Below are positions 52,830 to 60,500 of a stretch of 64,000 nt of DNA, piece after piece. Positions within the stretch are counted from its first letter, which is position 1. Each line of letters begins with the position of its first letter. Made by a program: the position numbers and the translations under genes. Origin of the DNA: Flavobacterium xueshanense (lineage in GTDB: Bacteria > Bacteroidota > Bacteroidia > Flavobacteriales > Flavobacteriaceae); NCBI RefSeq assembly GCF_900112975.1, contig NZ_FONQ01000010.1, positions 61,801 to 125,800 of the forward strand, in the 5' to 3' direction. The notes beneath the pieces were generated by a model. That model was not told where the DNA came from, did no database searches, and saw nothing but the letters and a program-made list of their open reading frames with translations.

Positions 52830-53570
52830 TTATTGTCGGCTAATACTGCCTCCAGAACTAGTATTCTTCTGAATTGATTTTGGTTGTATATCGTAATTAA
52901 TATCCCCTCCGCTGGATGCCTTTGCAGTTAAGCGGACTATAGGATGAACACTTATGGAAGCTCCACTGGAAACTTCGGCACTGACTTCATTTGCAAATAA
53001 TTTATCAGCGTTGATTTCGCTACCACTTGATGCGGTCGTTTTCATCTGTAGCGCTTTCCCATTAATCGTAATGGTACTTCCGCTACTGGTGTCACAAGTA
53101 ATATTGTCAGATTCAATATTAACATCAATAGTTGCTCCACTGGAAGTATTCAACCTTATATTTTCGCCTTTTAGCGTATTCTTACTCGTGATTGTTGCAC
53201 TACTTGTGGCCTCTAGCTCATCAATAATTGGCATTTTTACAGTAACTTTTTTAGATCCTATATTGGCAAAAGAATTTTTATCAAAAGAAATTATAAGAAT
53301 TCCATTTTCAACTTTGGTAGTAATGTGTTTTTGTAAATTATCATCTGCCTCAACCATTATTTCAGTTACATCTGATTGCTCAATAATGACATCTATGTTA
53401 TTGTTGACTTCTATGCTTTTGAAATTACCGTCAACAATGCGCTTCTCCGTGGTTATGTTTCCACTTCCTTCTATTGAATTCAAATTAACGGAGTGGTTGC
53501 ATGAAGCAAATAACAAAGCTGTTAAGACAACCAGAATGAATTTTGTAATTAATGTGATGATTTTTAACAT
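52830..53570 (-). CDS. head GIN domain lipoprotein (DUF2807)
   Basis: A 246-residue lipoprotein with lipobox LLFASC. Its body is a repetitive beta-helix-like GIN domain, with strands built as SSGxxxxxN/D units (TSSGATIDVNIES, TSSGSTITINGKA, ASSGSEINADK, VSSGASISVH, ASSGGDINYD, TSSGGSISRQ), about one every 20 residues. The gene starts 2 bases past the PspC-protein stop, so it is cotranscribed with PspC and PadR. This PadR-PspC-GIN order is common in Bacteroidetes. A weak hairpin at 52787-52813 may end the unit. Confidence 0.9.
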   Translation of the reverse strand: MLKIITLITKFILVVLTALLFASCNHSVNLNSIEGSGNITTEKRIVDGNFKSIEVNNNIDVIIEQSDVTEIMVEADDNLQKHITTKVENGILIISFDKNSFANIGSKKVTVKMPIIDELEATSSATITSKNTLKGENIRLNTSSGATIDVNIESDNITCDTSSGSTITINGKALQMKTTASSGSEINADKLFANEVSAEVSSGASISVHPIVRLTAKASSGGDINYDIQPKSIQKNTSSGGSISRQ

Positions 53571-53572
53571 GA

Positions 53573-55294
53573 CTAATTCGTTTTAATGATGATACCGTCT
53601 TTATTTATTTTCAATCCTTTATTGTTATTGTTTGATTTTATAGTGTCATTTTCTATTGAAACTCCGTCGTTATTAATGGTAACTGACGTTTCATTACTGT
53701 CGTTTTCATTGTCGTTATATTCATTTTCATCTGCAGGACAATTTAAACATTTTATTTGAGAATTTTCAACTTTGTAAACGTAATTGTCTGAACTGTAGTG
53801 TAAGTTGAAATATTCATCATCAGATCTATCATAATTTTGTATTGAAGCATCTGGTTTTAATAGTGTTCCTTCTGGTAAATATAATGTTATTTCTATTTCT
53901 TGATCTCTGTATTTATTTTTTAAATCAGTAAGTAAATAGTTGTCTAAAATCAGTTGATTACCAATTATTTTATAACCGTATTTAATTTGTTCGGCTCTTT
54001 GTTTTGCTTCTGATAAGGATTTTCCACTTGCCTCTTTTTCAATCTGAAGGTAAGGCAGTTTTTCGTCTGTTTTTTCGATTTTAAAACTTACTTCATTCGA
54101 ATAAATAATATCAGTTCCGGTAGAATCTTGTGTTACCATGAAATCATTACGGTCTTCCACATTTTTAGCAAAATAATCATTGTGTTTGAATTTTATGTAA
54201 AGCGTATCATTTGGATTCAAATTGATAGTTTCTTTCTTAACCACTCGTCCATCAACTGCAAACGCACTGGCTTGTTTTATTCCAATTGATATTGCTAATG
54301 CCACTGCGATTAACCAAAGAGCCAGCAAGGTGTATTTAGCAATGTTTCCTATTGATTTCATATTAGGGGCTAAAAGTTTGAACCCTAATAACGCAAGAAA
54401 AAAGAACGGGATTCCAGCGGCAAAGAACATTAAAAGTCCAAAAGCCCATATTGGATAATCTGTAAAATTCCCTGCCTCTATAAAACCTTGCCATGGGAAA
54501 TCAATAAATGCACCTGAACCTAGGGTAAAAATTCCAATTAAAAGAAAAAATAATACAGTTACTCCTCCAAGTATTAATAGTACTCCTAAGAACTTTGCAA
54601 AAATCTTGAAAACAGTCATGATAAAGTCTCCAAAAGAGCTTCCTATTTTTCCGGCACTCGTCTTTATTTGATTGCCATATTTGTCATAATCGACATTTTT
54701 TATTTTATCAGAAACATTTTCAAATTCCTCACGCACTTTTTTTTCAATGTTGGAAATCGTAACTGGTTCCCCTGTCATTTCCAGTTTCTCTGTAGTAGTA
54801 AGAGCTTCTGGAGTTACAATCCAAAGAATAATATACGCCAGGATTCCAGTTCCAAATCCCGCAAAAACTAATAAAATAAGTACGATTCTGATCCAAACGG
54901 CGTCAATACCAAAATAATGTCCCAATCCTGAAGCAACTCCGCCAATCATCCCTTTTTCTCTGTCACGGTATAATTTTTTTGTAGCTCTCGTTGCGGTGCT
55001 GTTATAGGAATTTGTTCCTTTCAATTCATCTTCAATAATGTAATCTTCCGGTTGACCCATAACGGCAATCACTTCGTCTACATCTTTCAAACCAATAACA
55101 TATTTATCCGTTTTTTGCTTTTCGTTCAATAATTCCGAAACACGCATTTCAATATCTTTGATAATTTCATCGTGTCCGGATGAATTGGATAAAGAATGTT
55201 TTATAGCGTCAAAATAGCGTGTCATTTTTTGGTATGCATCTTCATCGATGTGAAAGAACATTCCGCCTAGGTTTATATTTACAGTTTTGTTCAT
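53573..55294 (-). CDS. PspC domain membrane protein
   Basis: A 573-residue inner-membrane protein. The N-terminal about 100 residues are cytoplasmic, and the PspC domain is at about 108-164 (RDREKGMIGGVASGLGHYFG, then a long helix). Further membrane helices follow at about 230-360. A periplasmic-type beta-rich region (KHNDYFAKNVEDRND and after) comes next, then a Glu/Asn-rich C-terminal tail. PspC-type proteins sense envelope stress or adjust sigma/anti-sigma pathways; here the target is unknown. It is 2 bases downstream of the padR stop, so the regulator and the sensor are coupled. Confidence 0.9.
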   Translation of the reverse strand: MNKTVNINLGGMFFHIDEDAYQKMTRYFDAIKHSLSNSSGHDEIIKDIEMRVSELLNEKQKTDKYVIGLKDVDEVIAVMGQPEDYIIEDELKGTNSYNSTATRATKKLYRDREKGMIGGVASGLGHYFGIDAVWIRIVLILLVFAGFGTGILAYIILWIVTPEALTTTEKLEMTGEPVTISNIEKKVREEFENVSDKIKNVDYDKYGNQIKTSAGKIGSSFGDFIMTVFKIFAKFLGVLLILGGVTVLFFLLIGIFTLGSGAFIDFPWQGFIEAGNFTDYPIWAFGLLMFFAAGIPFFFLALLGFKLLAPNMKSIGNIAKYTLLALWLIAVALAISIGIKQASAFAVDGRVVKKETINLNPNDTLYIKFKHNDYFAKNVEDRNDFMVTQDSTGTDIIYSNEVSFKIEKTDEKLPYLQIEKEASGKSLSEAKQRAEQIKYGYKIIGNQLILDNYLLTDLKNKYRDQEIEITLYLPEGTLLKPDASIQNYDRSDDEYFNLHYSSDNYVYKVENSQIKCLNCPADENEYNDNENDSNETSVTINNDGVSIENDTIKSNNNNKGLKINKDGIIIKTN

Positions 55295-55296
55295 GA

Positions 55297-55629
55297 CTAT
55301 TGTTTTTGGTTGGTTATTAGGTTTACGGCATCGGATAATTCAGTCCAAGTACCATTCAATTCGTTTAAAAAAGTTTGTCCAATTTCTGTCAGACCGTAAT
55401 ATTTTCTTGGCGGTCCTGATGTGGATTCTTCCCAACGGTAGTTGAGCAATCCATCGTTTTTTAGTCGTGTCAATAGCGGATATATGGTTCCTTCCACAAC
55501 TAATAATTTTGCATTTTTCAAAGTGTCCAATATTTCCGATGTGTAGGCATCTTTTTCTTTTAAAACAGATAGGATGCAAAACTCGAGAACACCTTTTCGC
55601 ATTTGAGCTTTTGTGTTTTCAATGTTCAT
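55297..55629 (-). CDS. PadR family transcriptional regulator
   Basis: A 110-residue winged-helix regulator. The core is GVLEFCILSVLKEKDAYTSEIL, VVEGTIYPLLTRLKNDGLL and RKYYGLTEIGQTFL, typical of PadR subfamily 2. It heads the PadR-PspC-GIN run, probably autoregulating it. The target operator is not clear, but an inverted repeat lies upstream of the neighbouring DUF4870 gene. Confidence 0.93.
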   Translation of the reverse strand: MNIENTKAQMRKGVLEFCILSVLKEKDAYTSEILDTLKNAKLLVVEGTIYPLLTRLKNDGLLNYRWEESTSGPPRKYYGLTEIGQTFLNELNGTWTELSDAVNLITNQKQ

Positions 55630-55689
55630 AATTTCTTTTTTTTGATTTTGTGTTGATTAAACGGTTCATTTTTTGATTGCTTTGCCAGT

Positions 55690-55743
55690 TCGCCTTTCTG
55701 GCTCGGATGATGATTTGTCATTGTGAGGAACGAAGTAATCTCC
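55690..55743 (-). repeat. short palindromic repeats upstream of padR
   Basis: GCCAG/CTGGC arms at about 55683-55701, followed by CATTGTGAGGAACGAAGTAA, a form of a short dispersed repeat (CATTGCGAGGAACGAAGCAA) that I have seen in many genomes. The exact function is unknown. Confidence 0.35.
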
Positions 55744-55772
55744 TATTGCCTGATACTCTTTTTATTTTTTGG

Positions 55773-55853
55773 AGCTAATTCCTGCTTTCCATTTCAATCT
55801 TTTATATTTTTAAAGAAAAAATATAAAAGAATTTCCATTGTAATCAGGGCTAG
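55773..55853 (-). ncRNA. flavo-1-like structured element, copy 2
   Basis: Read on the minus strand: TAGCCCTGATTACAATGGAA, a long A/T hairpin (CTTTTATATTTTT and its complement), then AGATTGAAATGGAAAGCAGG and AATTAGCT. Same layout as copy 1 at 27456-27530: AGCCC(C/T)GAT, a hairpin joined by AAAT-CTTT on one side and AAAGATTG on the other, and AGC-GG closing the outer stem. Here it lies in sense orientation between the DUF4870 gene and padR. Confidence 0.5.
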
Positions 55854-55903
55854 TTCGTTCGCTTTATGTATTACGTCTATTCTCTTTTAATCTGATTGCT
55901 TCC

Positions 55904-56359
55904 TTATTTAATGAACGGAATCGTAATTGGATACGAGTATTTTTCTCCATTTGATGTTTTGATCGAGGCATAAATAATCAAGAAGAATTCAGCCACTTTC
56001 AAAAGTCCGAAAATCAAAACGCAAATTAATCCAACCGTTAATAGTGCAATGTTGTCTTCAAGGTTGAAATTGGAAAGTGTAATGTCATTGTGATGTACCA
56101 ATGATTCAAAAGAAACATTTCTGAAAGCTGAAATAAGAAACGAAGGAATTGCAATCATAATCAGCACTAAGGAGTAAAGCAATAAACTCAATTGAAAATT
56201 CAGGACTTGTTTTCCGTGATGATCCACAAATTCAGATTCCTCTTTTTTGGTACTCCAAAGAATTATTGGAAAAATATAATTTCCAAAAGGAATGAAATAT
56301 TGAGTTAGTAAACTCAAATGTGTAAATGTTGCGATGTTTTTTTCAGTGGTTGATTCCAT
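55904..56359 (-). CDS. DUF4870 membrane protein
   Basis: A 151-residue protein with about four hydrophobic helices. The motif FTHLSLLTQYFIPFGNYIFP followed by DHHGKQVLNFQLSLLLYSL is the DUF4870 signature. Role unknown, inner membrane. It lies upstream of padR and PspC on the same strand with a structured element between, suggesting one coregulated group. Confidence 0.9.
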   Translation of the reverse strand: MESTTEKNIATFTHLSLLTQYFIPFGNYIFPIILWSTKKEESEFVDHHGKQVLNFQLSLLLYSLVLIMIAIPSFLISAFRNVSFESLVHHNDITLSNFNLEDNIALLTVGLICVLIFGLLKVAEFFLIIYASIKTSNGEKYSYPITIPFIK

Positions 56360-56398
56360 TTTTTTTGATTTTGATGATGATTAAAACTTTCGGCGTAA

Positions 56399-56438
56399 TT
56401 ACTAAATACGCTACCTAGTAATTTCTTATACAAATATA
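56399..56438 (-). promoter_or_regulatory. promoter and palindrome upstream of DUF4870
   Basis: TATATTTG (complement of 56431-56438) matches TAnnTTTG. Just downstream lies the inverted repeat TTACTA-N11-TAGTAA (56399-56421), positioned about 40 bases before the ATG. It would block an initiating or elongating polymerase, so it is a candidate repressor operator, possibly for the PadR protein. Confidence 0.5.
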
Positions 56439-56637
56439 TATCTAAAAGACAGTATCTTGTTTCGCATAGTACCAAATATTAACATAAAATTAACAAATTA
56501 ATTTTATATGTATGCATACTATTTTTTTGTATTTTAGCAAAAAAACCAGTGATAATGAACCCGCCAGGATTTAAAATCCTAATAATAATAAGCAATGACG
56601 AAATCATATTTCTTTAAAAAATAAACAGTAACTACTT

Positions 56638-57090
56638 ATGAAACTTACAGCATCAAAACTTAATAAATTTCTATTGTTCAAATTACCGTCGGCATTTATT
56701 TGTGGTGTGCGTGTAAAAACCATTGATGAGAACCAATGTGTAGTGTCTGTAAAACACCAGTGGATCAACCAAAATCCATTTAACTCGATGTATTTTGCAG
56801 TACAAGCCATGGCGGCTGAACTTTCTACAGGAGCTTTGGTTATGTTTCAAATTCAAAAAAGCGGCAGGAAAATCTCAATGTTAGTGGCCAATAATAAAGG
56901 AAATTTTACTAAAAAAGCGACTGGCAGAATAACTTTTACCTGTAATGACGGGCATTTGATAGAAGAAGCAATTCAAGAAACCATAGCCACTGGAGAAGGA
57001 CAAACTTTCTGGATGAAATCCATAGGAACCGATGAAAAAGGAATTCAGGTATCCGAAATGGATTTTGAATGGAGTGTAAGGGTAAAATAA
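56638..57090 (+). CDS. DUF4442 hotdog-fold protein
   Basis: A 150-residue soluble protein of the thioesterase-like DUF4442 family. The pattern HQWINQNPFNSMYFAVQAMAAE matches the family, where N-P-x-x-S-x-Y-F-A-x-x-xxAE marks the hotdog helix. No clear catalytic residue can be assigned. Single gene, with a 278-base gap upstream holding only the DUF4870 promoter and a short AT-rich stretch. Confidence 0.85.
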   Translation: MKLTASKLNKFLLFKLPSAFICGVRVKTIDENQCVVSVKHQWINQNPFNSMYFAVQAMAAELSTGALVMFQIQKSGRKISMLVANNKGNFTKKATGRITFTCNDGHLIEEAIQETIATGEGQTFWMKSIGTDEKGIQVSEMDFEWSVRVK

Positions 57091-57122
57091 AAGCTCGATT
57101 CCCTCACGAAATATACCAATAA

Positions 57123-57151
57123 AAAACGCCTCTAAATTTTAGAGGCGTTTT
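57123..57151. terminator. bidirectional terminator
   Basis: Stem AACGCCTCTAAA/TTTAGAGGCGTT between the convergent DUF4442 and Cys-rich peptide genes, with A and T runs outside. Confidence 0.85.
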
Positions 57152-57179
57152 CTGTTAGATAAAATAAGAATCTTTTAGA

Positions 57180-57413
57180 TTAGCATTTTTTTCCACTTGC
57201 TTTAGCCATTGTGGCATCACATTTTTTCCCTTCAGCTTTGCATTTTGTTTTGCATTTTTCAAGTTCTGCTGCAGTCATATCTTTTGACTTAGAGTCTTTT
57301 TTTGCACAACAGGATTCTTTTTTCGCTTGATCTTTAGCCACAGCTTTAACTTCCTGTGCATTACCATTTAGGGTAAGGAATGCTATTGCTACAAATGTTA
57401 CTATTTTTTTCAT
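57180..57413 (-). CDS. Cys/Lys-rich secreted peptide
   Basis: 77 residues with signal peptide ending NGNAQ. The mature part is about 57 residues, about one-quarter lysine and with six cysteines (SCCAKK, KCKTKCKAEGKKCD, KKC). The cysteine arrangement and lack of other motifs suggest metal binding or disulfide packing; this is inference. Isolated single gene. Small proteins like it are common in Flavobacterium. Confidence 0.75.
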   Translation of the reverse strand: MKKIVTFVAIAFLTLNGNAQEVKAVAKDQAKKESCCAKKDSKSKDMTAAELEKCKTKCKAEGKKCDATMAKASGKKC

Positions 57414-57560
57414 TATTTAAATTTTAAAATCGGTTTCTTTTATACTTTGGACATCTATCCAAAATTCCATTTCAAATATAAATAATAATTCAAATTATTC
57501 GATTCAATTTATATTAATATTTACTTAATTGTATTTGATTTTTTCGTAGAAAAAAACGAA

Positions 57561-60500
57561 TTATTTAATAATTATCTTTTTACTGAGAACTCCTGTTGAC
57601 GTTTTAAGTAGTGCAATGTACACCCCTGAACTTATTTTTTTGATAGGAAGCTGGATGTTTTCCTGAACTTGATTTTCAATCTCCCAATTAACAACAGCCT
57701 GTCCAAGCATATTGAATAAAGTAACTTCTTGAACTGTTGTATCCAGTAATTTATTATTGATTACGAGCGTATTTTTGTCTTGTGAATGCAAAACTATAAT
57801 ATCATTTGTACTACTGATTTCTTCATTTGTACCAAGGGTTTTATCTTTAAAACGCAATGAAAATCGGTTGTGGAATTCCCCTGTTGGAATATTAATTTCA
57901 AAAGTTTTATTCCTGATGTTATGGTACATTTTTGTTTCGTCATCATACACAAAAATAGGTTGGTTGGTTTCAAAATTTTCTACATCGTCAATCATGAATT
58001 TTATAATCCCTTCGCGATCAGTTTTTACCCCAATAGGGAAGGAGGATTCCATATCAAAATAGCCTTCTCCCTGAATTACCAGTTGATCGGCTCCGTTTAA
58101 AAAATACATATCGTTCGGGAAATCATCCAGAAGATATCCGTCATAACCGTAATCAATTGCGCTGGTTGCTTTCTCTTGCATGAACGCTAATAATACTTGA
58201 CGATGGAAATTATTAGTAGAATTGAATCCCAAACGAATTCTTTTTGACGTGTCTTTTTGTATTGGATCATTGGTATTTGTATCCCATGCGTTTTCAGCTT
58301 TGGCTTTAGCTTTAATTTTAAAAAGGGTGTTGGAAGTGGAGTCAATTTCCCTCTGAAACGCCCGTTGTCCATTATTAAAAATTACAGTTCCGCCACCGCC
58401 TGTTTTTCCATAGACAAAAAATCCTTGTCCTACTGGAATATGTTGCTTTGGAATTTTATTACTCAACCCAACACCACTGATCAAATCTGGCACTACTGGT
58501 GGTAAACCTCCTGACAAATTGAGTACAGCGTAGCCACCTAAATAATCTTTTAATACATGTGTATTATTATTGGAGGAATGTTCCCAGAAATAAATGGTTC
58601 CGTCTAAACCAACGTCTTGTACTCGGTCTACTGAATTCAGATTGTCGTTTATAAAAGCGTACGCATTTAGGGCGGATGGATAAGGATTTCCGGTCAGCAA
58701 CAATTGTTCGGCACTTACGGTGTTGGTCAATATCGTTCCATTATTCGGTTTTCCTACAAAGGTATAATTTTGTGTTCCCGAGGCCGCTCCGCTTCCTTTT
58801 AAGGTGAACCCTTGACCTACCCGTAATGGACTTGTTTCATTTATTTGAATCCAATTTGCGTAAGCACTGGCATTATTATCAAATTTATAAAGCCAATAAC
58901 GCGCCAAGCTAACTGGATTTGTTGGTGCTCCGTTGTATCCACTAACCCAAGTAATACTTGCTGGGGTTGCAGGATTAGTCCCATCTCTAAATACCCCATT
59001 TACGGTATAATTAGTATTGTTGGCTACAGTATTGATAGGACTTACAGGGGAACTCCAATAATTATAATTGTACAAATTGGACTGTCCTTGCTGGTCTCTT
59101 TCGATAAAACCTGTACTGGCCACGTCTAAATCACTCTCCGTTGTTTGTATCAATTGTGACATCCCTGTTAAATCGATTGTTCCGTCTAACTTTAGATACC
59201 AGTCATTTTGTATTTTGGTATTGTTATTCATCACAATTTTTTTTCCGGTATCTACGAGCATTCCTAAATCAATGTTGTTAGCCGTTTCGGTAATGTTATG
59301 TTCTACTTTGACAATAGACCAATCGTTTTCCATGATATCATTTCCTCTGATTTCTTTGGTCGGGCTATTTACCGCTAAAGCAAAAGTTCCGGTTCTTTCT
59401 GTTATGAAAGGCATAGGAGCTTGCTGGAGATAAATATTTTTATGATTGTAGATTTTTGTTCCATTGATATCAATTGCCGGGGTTGATAGATCGTCAATAA
59501 TATCATCTTTATAATTATCCATTCTGTAATATCGGAGCAGGTTAGCAAAAGGCAATGAAGCAGGAGTAGAGGCAATGTTTTTAGGTATCATCGTTCCTTT
59601 AATTTGTGAACCATTGTCCTCAATTTCCTGATATACCATCCTTTGTAAATGTGAATCCGTCAGCGCAATATTGAATACACGTACTTCATCTATTTTTCCT
59701 TTAAAATATTTTGTGTTTGCGATTGGATTTTTTCCTAAAGTGAGCAATGATGCATCAGCAGCGATACTTCCGGACGCGGCTTGGGTTGCCACCAAAGCGC
59801 CATTAAGATATAGTTTCAAATTATTTCCGTCATAAACCGTGGCTACATTGTACCATTGGGAAACATTCAGCGCTGTAGCAAAAGTCGCTGTCGTTCCATT
59901 AACTATTGCTTCCAGTTTTTTGGCAGCAGTAATGCGAATTTGAAATTTATCCTGACCCACAATAACACCATCTGTTGAAAAAGCGGAATTCAAATTGATC
60001 CATGCCATTAAGGAAGCATTGGTTAAACCACCAAGAATAGACGTACTTTGTCCGTAATCGTTTCGACCATCAAAATCAAGAAATAATTTGGTATGCAAAT
60101 CCCTTGGAGAACCAAAATAAGTAGTATTGGTATCAAAAGCATCCATAATTCCGTCTTTATCGATATCAGTAGTACCGTCAACAATACCGTTATTGTTACT
60201 GTCCAGAATTTTGTAATCATAGATTAACAACGAATTTGCTATATCAAATATAAGTCCGTTAGATTTTACATCAATATAATTCGGAATTCCATCGCCATCA
60301 GTATCCAAAAGATAATTCAGAAAAGGAGCAACAGTACTTCCCTGTCCAAAATTCCCGTATTGATTGACTCCGGTACCGTAATCGTAAATGTCTAATATTC
60401 CGTCGCCAAAAAGTTCCGAAGTTCCGTTGCCATCAGTGTCTTTGCTCCTAAAAGTTTCCGTGTCTAATCCATCTCCGGTTCCGTCTCCGTTGATATCCCC

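Noticed and set aside
52954..53586. 210-codon plus-strand frame opposite the GIN lipoprotein gene
   Set aside because: The repetitive SSG codons leave the antisense frame open. The minus-strand protein has a lipobox, GIN repeats and operon context, and the plus-strand one has none.
56555..56617. 20-codon frame MNPPGFKILIIISNDEIIFL before the DUF4442 gene
   Set aside because: Short AT-rich frame without supporting context; nothing distinguishes it from chance.
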